DNA of 64,000 bases, taken from positions 3,786 to 67,785 of the forward strand of contig JAUSPT010000055.1 of assembly GCA_030652805.1 (NCBI GenBank), given 5' to 3'. Below, piece by piece: positions 8,061-17,415 of this stretch; position 1 is the first letter of the stretch; each line of letters starts with the position of its first letter. The notes below the pieces were generated by a model. That model did not search any database. It was not told the DNA's origin and saw only the letters and a list, made by a program, of their open reading frames with translations. Source of the DNA: a bacterium. Lineage in GTDB: Bacteria; JAHJDO01. The position numbers and the translations under genes were made by a program.

Positions 8061-9920
8061 ATGGGTAAAGTAATAGGTATTGATTTAGGAACAACTAATT
8101 CCTGCATGGCAGTTATGGAAGGGGGGAAACCTGTTGTCATTGCTAATGCAGAAGGAAGCAGAACTACTCCGTCTGTTGTAGCAATATCTAAAACAGGGGA
8201 GAGGTTAGTTGGACAAATTGCTAAAAGGCAAGCAGTGTCAAATCCGGAGAATACAATAAGCTCAATAAAAAGGAAGATGGGTCAAAAAGTAAAGGTAAAA
8301 GCCGGTGATAAGGAATATACACCTCCTGAAATCTCTGCCGCAATACTTCAGAAATTCAAACATGACGCAGAAAGTTATTTAGGAGATAAAGTTGAAAAAG
8401 CGGTTATTACTGTTCCCGCATATTTTGATGATAGCCAGAGACAGGCTACCAAGGATGCTGGAAAGATTGCAGGCCTTGAAGTACTTAGAATAGTAAATGA
8501 ACCGACTGCGGCTGCTCTGGCATATGGGCTTGATAAAAAAAAGGAACAGATTATTGCAGTGTACGATCTCGGCGGCGGAACATTTGATATATCCATACTT
8601 GATATTGGAGATGGAGTTTTTGAGGTTAAGGCAACCAATGGTAATACGAAATTAGGCGGAGATGATTTTGATCAGAAAATCATTGACTGGCTGGTCAGCG
8701 AATTTAAAAAGTCCAATGGTATGGATTTGAGTAATGATAAGATGGCGATGCAGAGATTGAGAGAAGGCGCTGAGAAGGCAAAAGTAGAGCTTTCTACTGC
8801 TCAGACAGCAAACATAAACCTTCCATTCATAACAGCGGATCAAAGCGGACCAAAGCATCTGGATATAACACTTAGGCGTGCACAGTTGGAAAAACTGACA
8901 CAGGAGCTTGTAGACAGCACGATTGGTCCGTGTAAACAAGCGCTGGCTGATGCAAAAATGGAAACAAAGGATATTGATCATGTAATATTGGTTGGCGGGC
9001 AGACAAGGTCTCCAAAGGTTCAGGAAGTCGTAAAGAAGTTTTTTGGCAAAGAACTTTATAAGGGTGTTAACCCGGACGAGGTTGTTGCTGTTGGAGCTGC
9101 TATACAGGCCGGTGTGCTTTCAGGAGATGTTAAAGATATAACGCTTCTTGATGTTACTCCTCTTTCTCTCGGGATCGAGACATTGGGGGGAGTTTGCACA
9201 AGACTTATAGAAAGAAACACAACTATTCCAACAAAGAAATCTCAGATATTCAGCACTGCTGCGGATAATCAGCCTGCTGTAAACATACATGTGCTGCAGG
9301 GAGAGCGGGAAATGGCGCAGTATAATAAAACTCTTGGCAGGTTTGATCTGGTAGGTATTCCTTCTGCTCCGCGCGGAGTGCCTCAAATAGAAGTAAGTTT
9401 TAATATTGATGCAAATGGAATAACACATGTGTCTGCCAAGGATTTAGCTACAAGTAAGGAACAGTCAATTGTAATAAAATCCTCTGGGGGTTTGAGTGAA
9501 GAAGAGGTGGAAAAAATGGTTAAGGATGCAGAAGCTCATGCAGAAGAGGATAAGAAGAAAAAAGAGGCAGTTGAAGTTCACAATCAATTGGATTCCTTGA
9601 TTTATACAACAGAGAAATCTCTGAAGGACCATGGAGACAAGATAGATTCGTCTGAGAAAGACAAGATACAATCTGCTCTGGACGAAGCTAAAAAGGCTTT
9701 GGAGGCTAATGATATTGAGCAGATGAAAAAGACTTCTGAAAGCCTGCAGCAAGCTGCTCATAAGCTGGCTGAGGTTATGTATCAGCAAGCTGCAAAACAG
9801 CAGCAGGCAGGAGCAGAAGACCAGGCTCAGACAGGACCAAAGCAGGAAAAGAAAAAGTCTGATAAAGAAGAGGATGTAATAGATGCGGACTATAAGGTAG
9901 AGGATGAGAAAAAGCACTAA
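8061..9920 (+). CDS. dnaK: chaperone DnaK (Hsp70)
   Basis: A 619-residue Hsp70. The ATPase domain begins [19 protein letters not shown] and contains [15 protein letters not shown] and [14 protein letters not shown]. The linker [13 protein letters not shown] leads into the substrate-binding domain and a helical lid. The tail is Q/K/E-rich and ends in a DnaK-type motif ([17 protein letters not shown]). A strong AAGGAGG precedes the ATG. It refolds polypeptides together with GrpE and DnaJ encoded alongside. The 150-bp gap to dnaJ carries a palindromic repeat. Confidence 0.98.
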   Translation: MGKVIGIDLGTTNSCMAVMEGGKPVVIANAEGSRTTPSVVAISKTGERLVGQIAKRQAVSNPENTISSIKRKMGQKVKVKAGDKEYTPPEISAAILQKFKHDAESYLGDKVEKAVITVPAYFDDSQRQATKDAGKIAGLEVLRIVNEPTAAALAYGLDKKKEQIIAVYDLGGGTFDISILDIGDGVFEVKATNGNTKLGGDDFDQKIIDWLVSEFKKSNGMDLSNDKMAMQRLREGAEKAKVELSTAQTANINLPFITADQSGPKHLDITLRRAQLEKLTQELVDSTIGPCKQALADAKMETKDIDHVILVGGQTRSPKVQEVVKKFFGKELYKGVNPDEVVAVGAAIQAGVLSGDVKDITLLDVTPLSLGIETLGGVCTRLIERNTTIPTKKSQIFSTAADNQPAVNIHVLQGEREMAQYNKTLGRFDLVGIPSAPRGVPQIEVSFNIDANGITHVSAKDLATSKEQSIVIKSSGGLSEEEVEKMVKDAEAHAEEDKKKKEAVEVHNQLDSLIYTTEKSLKDHGDKIDSSEKDKIQSALDEAKKALEANDIEQMKKTSESLQQAAHKLAEVMYQQAAKQQQAGAEDQAQTGPKQEKKKSDKEEDVIDADYKVEDEKKH

Positions 9921-9921
9921 A

Positions 9922-10031
9922 TTCGAAGCACGAAATACGAAACAATATCGAATTACCAAAATACAAATGTTCAAAACAATGTTTAGAATTTTAAATTTGT
10001 TTCGAGTTTCGGATTTAGAATTTCGGATTTT
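9922..10031. repeat. imperfect palindromic element between dnaK and dnaJ
   Basis: Outer arms CGAAATACGAAACAA (9931-9945) and TTGTTTCGAGTTTCG (9997-10011) pair at 13 of 15 positions. An inner pair, TTCAAAAC (9970-9977) and GTTTAGAA (9981-9988), pairs at 7 of 8. The flanks repeat the TTCG/GAAT theme. The element fills almost the whole gap and could form a large hairpin in the operon mRNA. Confidence 0.7.
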
Positions 10032-10069
10032 ACTTTTAATCTAAGCTTAGGATTGAGAGGTAATTAGTA

Positions 10070-11203
10070 GTGGCTGGTAAAAGAGACTATTATGAAATAC
10101 TTGGTGTTGACAAGCACGCTGCAATAGATGGGATAAAGCGCGCTTATAGGAAACTCGCACATAAATATCATCCTGACAAGAATCAGGGGAATAAAGAGTC
10201 TGAAGAAAAATTCAAAGAAGCATCTGAAGCTTATGCAGTACTGAGTGATCCTCAAAAAAGGGCAACCTATGATCAGTTTGGTCACAGCGGGTTAGAGGGA
10301 GGAGGTTTTAGCGGATTCAGAAATGCCTCAGATATATTCAGCAGTGATGTATTCAGTGATTTTGGGGATATATTTGAAGGATTTTTTGGCAGAGGCTCTC
10401 AAGGCACAGGGGGAAGAGGAGCACATAACAGAGGAGAACATCTTAGATATGACCTGCAGATTACCTTAAAGGAAGCTGCCTTTGGTATAGATAAAAGGAT
10501 ACGTATCTCCAGACCACAAACATGTGAGGTGTGTAATGGATCTGGCGCCAAAAAAGGAACAAAACGCATCAATTGTCTTCAATGTGGAGGCGCGGGACAG
10601 GTAAGCTATTCTCAGGGATTTTTTAGTATAAATAGAACATGTGATAGATGTGGCGGAGAGGGCACGATAATAACGAATCCATGTGAGGCTTGCAGAGGCA
10701 CTGGAAGAGTAAATAAACCTCGTGAACTTACTGTTAAGATACCTTCTGGAGTTGATACAGGTTCCCAATTAAAGGTCAGAGGAGAAGGGGAAGCAGGCAC
10801 AAGAGGTGGAAGCCCGGGAGACCTATACGTAGTAATTCATGTAGAGGATGATGAATTTTTCACTCGGCATGATGATGATATACTGTGTGAAGTTCCTATA
10901 AGCATAACGCAGGCAGCACTTGGTGCAGAGATAGAAGTTCCTACTCTTAAAGGTAAGGCAAAGATGAAGATTCCCCCAGGCACACAGTCTGGAAAAGCAT
11001 TCCGCTTGCGCGGACAGGGTATTCCAAGTCTGCACGGATATGGTAAAGGAGATGAACTCATTAGAGTTATAGTTGAAATACCTGTAAAACTGAATAATGA
11101 GCAGCAAGGACTTCTCAGAAAGTTTGCTGAGATAAGCGGCGAGCATTTAACTCCTATACGCAGGAGCTTTATAGAGAAGCTTAAATCTAAGTTTGGCGGG
11201 TAA
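10070..11203 (+). CDS. dnaJ: co-chaperone DnaJ (Hsp40)
   Basis: A 377-residue type I Hsp40 with a GTG start (ribosome site GAGAGG). The J-domain (about 5-70) contains the HPD tripeptide (KYHPDKNQG). A G/F-rich region follows, then four CxxCxGxG zinc repeats ([32 protein letters not shown]) and the C-terminal substrate domains. It stimulates DnaK ATPase and delivers clients. It lies 149 bp after dnaK, probably on the same transcript. The 90 bp after its stop hold nothing recognisable. Confidence 0.97.
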   Translation: MAGKRDYYEILGVDKHAAIDGIKRAYRKLAHKYHPDKNQGNKESEEKFKEASEAYAVLSDPQKRATYDQFGHSGLEGGGFSGFRNASDIFSSDVFSDFGDIFEGFFGRGSQGTGGRGAHNRGEHLRYDLQITLKEAAFGIDKRIRISRPQTCEVCNGSGAKKGTKRINCLQCGGAGQVSYSQGFFSINRTCDRCGGEGTIITNPCEACRGTGRVNKPRELTVKIPSGVDTGSQLKVRGEGEAGTRGGSPGDLYVVIHVEDDEFFTRHDDDILCEVPISITQAALGAEIEVPTLKGKAKMKIPPGTQSGKAFRLRGQGIPSLHGYGKGDELIRVIVEIPVKLNNEQQGLLRKFAEISGEHLTPIRRSFIEKLKSKFGG

Positions 11204-11293
11204 GCTTACTGCTCCAATAAAAACTATTCTTGCCATGATTTTTCTCTCAACAGTTAACTTACATTCTTATCTTGTGCTCATAATATTATGAAA

Positions 11294-12211
11294 CTAGATT
11301 GTTGTAAATAATTTTATTTTATCCAAAGAGGAACTATCTATTTTAACAATCTTTACATTCTCGCCTCTTTGTCCCCAGATATTTGGATCTGTTGGGCCAA
11401 AAAGCGCTACTGTTTTAACACCAACTGCTGCAGCAAGATGAGTAATGCCTGAATCATTTCCTATGTACCAGTTACATCTGGCAATTAATGAAACTAGATT
11501 AACCAGTTCAATATGTTTAGCAATCACAAACTTTTCATCAAGCAAAAGGTTTTTACATTCTCCTATAATTTGTTCATCTGCCTCTCCACAGATAATTAAA
11601 ACTTTACCATATTTATCCATCCACCAGTTTATTACGTCTGCAAAGTTCTGAACATTCCAGCATTTTGCTATAGAACCACTACCAGGATGAACAGCTAACA
11701 CTTTATCCACCAATTTATTATCAGCAAAAAAACTGTTTGCCCAGTTCTTGTGTTCATCTTTTAAGAATATTTGTGGACGATTAATATCAATTTTTATTCC
11801 GAGGTTTTTTACAGGGATTAATAGATAATCTATGATATGCTGTTTTGTTTGAGTATCAGGAAAAGGCTTATGAAAAACAATTTTCTTTTTATTTACTCTT
11901 TCTAAATTTTTCTGAAAGATACCTTCTTTATCAGGGATGTAGGCTAATATCAAATCAAAAGATTTAAAATAATCTTTCATTATGCTAACGTTACCTCCCT
12001 GCAGGAAAAATTGACTTATAGCAGCCTGATCTATAGAACATGCAGAATTTGCATAAAACTCGTTTTCTACCAGTTTAAAAAATCTGGGATGCGTCATTAC
12101 TTCAATATAGGAGTTTGAGTAGCGTTTTCGGAGAGCATATATGGCGGGTAAAGCTAATACAAAATCCCCAATCCCTCCACCTCTTATGATGAGGATACGG
12201 CCAGAATTCAT
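11294..12211 (-). CDS. glycosyltransferase family 9 (heptosyltransferase-like)
   Basis: A 305-residue GT-B enzyme of the ADP-heptose:LPS heptosyltransferase family. The N-terminus has RILIIRGGGIGDFVLALPAI and the C-terminal donor site GNDSGITHLAAAVGVKT followed by VALFGPTDPNIWG. Such enzymes act at the cytoplasmic face of the inner membrane on LPS core. Sequence alone does not show the sugar used. It is the last gene of a minus-strand group, 6 bp after the lipoprotein gene. Confidence 0.85.
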   Translation of the reverse strand: MNSGRILIIRGGGIGDFVLALPAIYALRKRYSNSYIEVMTHPRFFKLVENEFYANSACSIDQAAISQFFLQGGNVSIMKDYFKSFDLILAYIPDKEGIFQKNLERVNKKKIVFHKPFPDTQTKQHIIDYLLIPVKNLGIKIDINRPQIFLKDEHKNWANSFFADNKLVDKVLAVHPGSGSIAKCWNVQNFADVINWWMDKYGKVLIICGEADEQIIGECKNLLLDEKFVIAKHIELVNLVSLIARCNWYIGNDSGITHLAAAVGVKTVALFGPTDPNIWGQRGENVKIVKIDSSSLDKIKLFTTI

Positions 12212-12217
12212 GTTTTT

Positions 12218-12820
12218 TTAACCGTCTTTTCTCCAAACCCTCTTCAATAAATCGGCAAAAGAAGTAATTATTTCTCTTGCATCTTCTTTTATAAGGAAAT
12301 TTGGGTCTCCACCTGCTATAGATTCCCAACCTGTTCCCATTAGAAAGTCTTTATACTTTGAGACGATAGTATTTGTTTTTGCATCCTTTAATTTTATTTC
12401 CAACAGGATTTTTGTTTTGCCAAAGCCCAGAAAACCAAGATGAGATCTCCATGACTGGTTTCCATAATCAACGGCGAAATTGGATGTAACTTTTAACACA
12501 TCAGGTTTGTTTAGCACATTTTTATCGTATGTAACACGTTTGAAAAGACCGGCTCTCTCAAAAACTATACCAATTTGGCCTTTTATATATTTCTGAATTA
12601 TTTGATCGTCCGCTGTTAGGTTTTCACCGTTTTTTTCTGGCCTCTGTATATATGCTATTTCATAATTTTTAAGCTTAACGCGTGGATTTATATAGAATTT
12701 TGCATCTGGCTTATAGGAATTTCTAATAAGACATCTTTGCGTGGAACATCCAGAGATAAATACGGCAGGCAATAAAAGACACAGACAAAGAAGAAAAGTC
12801 CTGAATCTGAAATTTATCAT
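12218..12820 (-). CDS. putative lipoprotein of unknown function (DUF4410-like)
   Basis: A 200-residue protein with a lipoprotein signal peptide: basic start, long leucine-rich core and lipobox FISGCS, which would put a lipidated Cys at position 25. The mature part has the look of DUF4410-type envelope lipoproteins (beta-rich, ending ITSFADLLKRVW), but this is an impression rather than a firm match. The ATG overlaps the YjbQ stop by 4 bp, so the two are translationally coupled. Confidence 0.7.
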   Translation of the reverse strand: MINFRFRTFLLCLCLLLPAVFISGCSTQRCLIRNSYKPDAKFYINPRVKLKNYEIAYIQRPEKNGENLTADDQIIQKYIKGQIGIVFERAGLFKRVTYDKNVLNKPDVLKVTSNFAVDYGNQSWRSHLGFLGFGKTKILLEIKLKDAKTNTIVSKYKDFLMGTGWESIAGGDPNFLIKEDAREIITSFADLLKRVWRKDG

Positions 12821-13209
12821 TTTATTTTAACCAGTACTCTCCTTGTTCTTGGCCCATCAAATTCGCAGAAATAGATAGACTGCCATGTCCCAAGCACAAG
12901 GTGTCCATCATCTATAAAAACTGTTTTGTTGCAGCCTACTATACTTGACTTTATATGAGCTGGAGAATTGCCCTCCATATGGTGATATCTACCTTCATAA
13001 GGAACACATCTGTCCAGCCCGTATTCTAGATCCCTCAGAACATCCGGATCAGCTCCCTCGTTTATAGTAACACCAGCTGTAGTATGAGGAATAAATATAT
13101 GACAGAGTCCACTACTTATTCCAGATTCTTTAACTCTATTTTCAATATCTGAAGTAATACTAATAAATTCTTCCCTTTTATGACTCTTAACAGATAATTC
13201 AAAAATCAT
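12817..13209 (-). CDS. YjbQ/UPF0047 family protein
   Basis: A protein of about 130 residues with the YjbQ signature: GLCHIFIPHTTAGVTINEGA, then YHHMEGNSPAHIKSSIVG and LVLGTWQSIYFCEFDGPR. Conserved histidines probably bind metal. E. coli YjbQ shows weak thiamine-phosphate synthase activity, and databases name the family accordingly, but the physiological role is unclear. The ATG at 13209 (MIFELSVKSH) is chosen because homologues start there; an in-frame upstream ATG at 13245 would add 12 residues. It is divergent from pcrA, with 66 bp between the starts. Confidence 0.88.
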   Translation of the reverse strand: MIFELSVKSHKREEFISITSDIENRVKESGISSGLCHIFIPHTTAGVTINEGADPDVLRDLEYGLDRCVPYEGRYHHMEGNSPAHIKSSIVGCNKTVFIDDGHLVLGTWQSIYFCEFDGPRTRRVLVKIK

Positions 13210-13275
13210 AAAATCAACATAACACACAAGTAATTGTTTTTGCAAATTCTTTGCAGCATTGGTAGAATTGCGAAT

Positions 13276-15435
13276 ATGGATACAGTCTTAAGTTCCTTAA
13301 ATCCTGCTCAAAAAGAAGCTGTTATATATCATAATGCTCCGCTTCTTATACTGGCTGGGGCCGGCAGCGGCAAGACACGCGTACTGACTCATAGAATTGC
13401 ATACTTTATTAAGAAAGGTGTAAGTCCCTCTACCATAATAGCAGTAACATTTACAAATAAGGCTGCAGAGGAGATGCGGAAACGTATCAGCTCTCTTGTA
13501 GAATCTTTTAAAAGGGAATTGTGGATAGGCACATTCCATTCTGTTTGTCTTAGAATTCTGAAGAGCGAAAAGATAGTGCCGGATTTCATAATATATGATG
13601 AAGCAGACCAAACTAATCTCGTAAAGGAATGCATTAAAAGATTGAATTTAAGCGATAAACAATTTCGACCTAAAGCCGTTCTGGAAAAGATAAGCAGAGC
13701 AAAGGATGCACTTCTTGATATTGATGAATATAGCGAATTTTGCGGGAATTTTTATGAGAAAAAAGTTGCTGATATTTACAAAGAATATCAAATACGCCTT
13801 AAAGAAATAAAAGCCCTTGATTTTGGAGATCTTATAATGAACACAGTTAAGATATTTAATGACTTTCCTGATATTCTGGATAAGTATCGTAGTAAATTCA
13901 GGCATATTTTTGTTGATGAATATCAGGATACAAACCATGCTCAATATGAACTAATTCGGCTTCTTGCTGTTGGATGCGCAAGTATATCTGTTGTAGGAGA
14001 TCCTGATCAATCAATATATAAATGGCGAGGAGCAGATATTTCTAATATCATGAATTTTGAAAGGGATTTTGCAGGAGCTAAGATAATAAAGCTTGAGGAG
14101 AATTATCGTTCAACACAGGCGATTTTATCTGCAGCAAATAGTGTGATTAAAAATAACACAAATAGAAAAGAAAAAAGTTTGTGGACTCGTAATCTTGAAG
14201 GAGCTAATCCAATATATTATCAAGCGTATGATGAAATAGAAGAAGCAAAGTTTATCTCAGAACAAATAAAAAATTTGCTTATAAACAACAATAAAACCTA
14301 TAAGAATATTGCAATATTCTATCGTGTACACGCATTATCAAGACTGCTCGAAGATAGTTTCAGACGCGAAGGCATACCATATAAAATAATTGGCGGAGTA
14401 AGATTTTATGATAGAAAAGAGGTTAAGGATATACTTGGATATTTGAGAATGATATCCAACCCGAACGATTTGATTAATATAAAAAGAATTATCAATCTGC
14501 CTCCAAGAGGTATTGGAGACACAACGTTAAAAAAGCTGGAGAAGTCTGCGAAAGAAAAGAAGCTACCCCTATTCAGCATCTTGGATAAGATTGCTAACGT
14601 TTCTGATCTAACTTCAGGAACAAAGAACAAGATAAAAAATTTTGTGAATATTATTAAAAAATATCAGACTTTTAAAGGAAGTATCACTAAAATGGCAAAA
14701 GATCTAATAGCAGAGATAAATTATACAGGTTACCTTCATAGTACAGACCCAAGCACTGCGAATGAAAGAGAGGAGAATGTCTTTGGGGTTGTTTCTGCAA
14801 TTGCAGAATATGAGGAAAAAACACAGAATCCACTGCTTAGAGATTTTTTAGATCAGGTTGCACTTCTCTCTAATGTTGATAACTGGGATTCTGAAAGTAA
14901 TGCAATTACATTAATGACTGTTCATGGCGCTAAGGGATTGGAATTTCCAGTCTGTTTTATGGCAGGAATGGAGGAGGATATTTTCCCGCATATAAATTCT
15001 TCACTCGAGACAAGTGACCTTGAAGAAGAAAGACGTCTTTGCTATGTAGGTATGACAAGAGCAAAGGAAAAGCTGTATCTCTCGTCAGCTTTAAGAAGAA
15101 GGCTTCACGGCACATGGAGAAATACCGTAACATCAAGATTTATAGACGAAATTCCTGACAATTTATTGGTTAAAACATATAAAAGAACCAGTTTAGATAA
15201 ATCTGCTTTCTCCTCTCAGAATAACTTCACAGATAATAGTCTAAGATATGAAAGCTTAGAAGATGATGCCTATGCATATAAGGTAGGGCAGAGAATTATG
15301 CATCCAAAATGGGGACGAGGAACAGTTGTCAGTAAAACCGGGCGTGGAGATAAGACAAAGCTTACAGTTCATTTCTGGAAGGAAAATATTAGAAAAACCT
15401 TATTAGTTAAATATGCGAATCTGAGGAATGAATAG
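13276..15435 (+). CDS. pcrA: ATP-dependent DNA helicase PcrA/UvrD
   Basis: A 719-residue superfamily 1A helicase. Motifs in order: LNPAQKEAV (Q motif), LAGAGSGKT (Walker A), VTFTNKAAEEM (Ia), FVDEYQDTN (Walker B), VGDPDQSIYKWRGA (III), LEENYRSTQ (IV), TVHGAKGLEFP (V) and RRLCYVGMTRAKEKL (VI). A Tudor-like C-terminal domain (GQRIMHPKWGRGTVVSKTG) is the RNA-polymerase-contacting module of PcrA/UvrD. The ATG at 13276 (MDTVLSSLNPAQ) is favoured over an in-frame upstream start at 13234. The 3' end overlaps the convergent glycosyltransferase gene by 29 bp. Confidence 0.96.
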   Translation: MDTVLSSLNPAQKEAVIYHNAPLLILAGAGSGKTRVLTHRIAYFIKKGVSPSTIIAVTFTNKAAEEMRKRISSLVESFKRELWIGTFHSVCLRILKSEKIVPDFIIYDEADQTNLVKECIKRLNLSDKQFRPKAVLEKISRAKDALLDIDEYSEFCGNFYEKKVADIYKEYQIRLKEIKALDFGDLIMNTVKIFNDFPDILDKYRSKFRHIFVDEYQDTNHAQYELIRLLAVGCASISVVGDPDQSIYKWRGADISNIMNFERDFAGAKIIKLEENYRSTQAILSAANSVIKNNTNRKEKSLWTRNLEGANPIYYQAYDEIEEAKFISEQIKNLLINNNKTYKNIAIFYRVHALSRLLEDSFRREGIPYKIIGGVRFYDRKEVKDILGYLRMISNPNDLINIKRIINLPPRGIGDTTLKKLEKSAKEKKLPLFSILDKIANVSDLTSGTKNKIKNFVNIIKKYQTFKGSITKMAKDLIAEINYTGYLHSTDPSTANEREENVFGVVSAIAEYEEKTQNPLLRDFLDQVALLSNVDNWDSESNAITLMTVHGAKGLEFPVCFMAGMEEDIFPHINSSLETSDLEEERRLCYVGMTRAKEKLYLSSALRRRLHGTWRNTVTSRFIDEIPDNLLVKTYKRTSLDKSAFSSQNNFTDNSLRYESLEDDAYAYKVGQRIMHPKWGRGTVVSKTGRGDKTKLTVHFWKENIRKTLLVKYANLRNE

Positions 15436-16582
15436 TTCTGTAAATCTCCAAAATGCGCTTTGCATTGTGTTCCCATGTATAAGAATTTGATACCTTATAC
15501 CTTGCATTAGAGCCCAATCTTTTCCTGAGCGCAGGGTCGCTAAAGAGTTTTGTAATGTTGTTTGCAAGCTGTTCTTGATCCCCGGGTTTGATTAATAATA
15601 TTTCTTTTTCATTTTCAAAGAATCTATTCATTTGTCCTTGTGCTGGGGCAATAGTAGGTTTAGCCATTGCCATATATTCAAAAATTTTAACGGGGGAGCT
15701 ATAAATACTCATATTGGGAAGAACTGTTATATCCATTGCTGCAATATATGCCGGTATATCATTATGTGAAACAGCGCCAGTAAAAGTAACAATATTCTCT
15801 AATTTATTATTTTTAACAAAATTTTTTAATTTATGTTCTTCAAATCCCTCTCCAACTATAAGGAAGTGAATATCCGGTATTTGCTGTTTGCATTTTTCTG
15901 CTGCATCAAGAAATAGAGAGAGGCCCTGTCTTTTACTGAGACTTCCAACAAATCCAACAATTTGTTTTTTTTCAAGTTTATATTTTTTTCTAATGGGACT
16001 TCCAGATATCTCTGGATTGAATTTTTCGGAATCTACACCATCAGGGACTTCAAAAACCTTGCTTTTATCTACCCCTTTTCTGATAACATAGTCTCTAAGA
16101 TTATCTGTCGTTATAATTATTGCTCCAGCACTTCTGAATATATTGTTTTCCACATATCTGGCTAAAGGTCTGAAATTTAATCTCCGCTTAGGACCCCACA
16201 AAAGTGCTGCATTAACCTCTAATATAAAAGGTATGTTGAATTTTTGAGCTAACTTCATCCCTGCGCTTCCATAAAGCTCATATCGTTCATAGATTAAATC
16301 AGGCTTTGCGTTGTTAAATAGGATCCTGGCTTTTTTGTAGAGCTTGCTGCTTGTAAAGGTCATTCTTAGATCAGAACCCAATTTCTTTGATGTAAATGGT
16401 GATACTTCGTGGATCGTATATTGACCATTTTCATGGTTTTTCGCGCCCTTATTTGTTGTGATCGCAAATACTTCATGATTCAATTTAATTAAAGCATTAA
16501 TAACTTCGCGTATATGAATGGAAGCGCCCTTTACTCCCATTAATGGAATTTGGCTGTCTTCACAGATGTATGATATCTTCAT
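15407..16582 (-). CDS. glycosyltransferase family 4
   Basis: A 391-residue GT-B enzyme. The acceptor domain has KGASIHIREVINALIKLNHE; the donor domain has IVGFVGSLSKRQGL, FLIVGEGFEEHKL and the sugar-nucleotide site SSPVKIFEYMAMAKPTIA. The probable role is extension of LPS, O-antigen or exopolysaccharide. It lies 4 bp after fxsA in a minus-strand series and overlaps pcrA at its 3' end. The sugar specificity cannot be read from sequence. Confidence 0.88.
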   Translation of the reverse strand: MKISYICEDSQIPLMGVKGASIHIREVINALIKLNHEVFAITTNKGAKNHENGQYTIHEVSPFTSKKLGSDLRMTFTSSKLYKKARILFNNAKPDLIYERYELYGSAGMKLAQKFNIPFILEVNAALLWGPKRRLNFRPLARYVENNIFRSAGAIIITTDNLRDYVIRKGVDKSKVFEVPDGVDSEKFNPEISGSPIRKKYKLEKKQIVGFVGSLSKRQGLSLFLDAAEKCKQQIPDIHFLIVGEGFEEHKLKNFVKNNKLENIVTFTGAVSHNDIPAYIAAMDITVLPNMSIYSSPVKIFEYMAMAKPTIAPAQGQMNRFFENEKEILLIKPGDQEQLANNITKLFSDPALRKRLGSNARYKVSNSYTWEHNAKRILEIYRTIHSSDSHI

Positions 16583-16586
16583 ATAA

Positions 16587-16979
16587 TCAGAACCTGTTTA
16601 TTTTAAACCTTCCTTCATCTATCATTTGAGCAAGTTTTTTCTTCACTAGATACTTTATCCATTTTCTTGTAACGGGCACTATAGCCACTAATCCAATAAA
16701 GTCTGTGATTAAGCCAGGGGTGAGCAAGAGAAGTCCTCCTGCCAGTATCATTATTCCATCCAAAATTTCTTCCTTTGGCATAATACCAACAGAAAGCTGG
16801 TTTTGAACCTCTCTAATTACTGTTAATCCCTGCCATCTTGCAAGTGAAGCGCCGGAAATACCTGTTGCAATAACAATTAAAATTGTATTTAAGAGACCAA
16901 TGTGATGACCGATTTTTATTAGCAAAACCAGCTCCGTCATCGGAAGCAACGTAAAGAGCAGAAGCAGGTAGAAGAACAT
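16587..16979 (-). CDS. fxsA: FxsA family membrane protein
   Basis: A 130-residue inner-membrane protein with three or four hydrophobic segments and the family signature (PMTELVLLIKIGHHIGLLNT, ILDGIMILAGGLLLLTPGLI, TDFIGL). In E. coli, FxsA overproduction relieves F-plasmid exclusion of phage T7; its normal role is unknown. It sits between a PilZ protein and a glycosyltransferase, 9 and 4 bp away, so probably in one transcript. Confidence 0.9.
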   Translation of the reverse strand: MFFYLLLLFTLLPMTELVLLIKIGHHIGLLNTILIVIATGISGASLARWQGLTVIREVQNQLSVGIMPKEEILDGIMILAGGLLLLTPGLITDFIGLVAIVPVTRKWIKYLVKKKLAQMIDEGRFKINRF

Positions 16980-16988
16980 AACTAGAGG

Positions 16989-17411
16989 TCATCTTTTATA
17001 GTTTTCAAAGTATTCATCTCTAACATAGTTGCGGATTTTCAGACGGTCTTCATACAAAATAGATATAAATTCTATCCCGCATACATCTCTTTTGAAGTCT
17101 ATCCAGGCAACTTTGCCAACAGTGTTAATGTCTTCCTTCTTTTCGCCATGAATTGAAATTATTAGTTTTAATTCCGTTTCTTCTTTTATGCTTGTCTTTA
17201 AAAGTTCTTTCAAATCCTCGTTTTCCATGCATAGTCCTCCTTCACAGATGTCTTTTGTATGCCCACTGTATTTTAATTCAACAGAATCTAACAGGTCATA
17301 TTGAACAGGAATTTCTTTATCAAGCTTAATAATCCCATATTTTACCCTAAAGGCTTTCTCAAGTCTGATATACTCTCTTCTATTTTTTTGTGTATCTTTT
17401 CTCCAAAACAT
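16989..17411 (-). CDS. PilZ domain protein (putative c-di-GMP receptor)
   Basis: A 140-residue single-domain protein. The bipartite c-di-GMP site is largely recognisable: RxxxR as R12-EYI-R16 and the DxSxxG-type turn as DICEGG (from D54), with Cys replacing the usual Ser. The C-terminal barrel includes GKVAWIDFKRDVCGIEFI. It is encoded between glycosyltransferase and fxsA genes, so it may tune polysaccharide synthesis; that is inference. The window also encodes a GGDEF cyclase (44444) and a second PilZ protein (18659). Confidence 0.85.
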   Translation of the reverse strand: MFWRKDTQKNRREYIRLEKAFRVKYGIIKLDKEIPVQYDLLDSVELKYSGHTKDICEGGLCMENEDLKELLKTSIKEETELKLIISIHGEKKEDINTVGKVAWIDFKRDVCGIEFISILYEDRLKIRNYVRDEYFENYKR

Positions 17412-17415
17412 ATAT

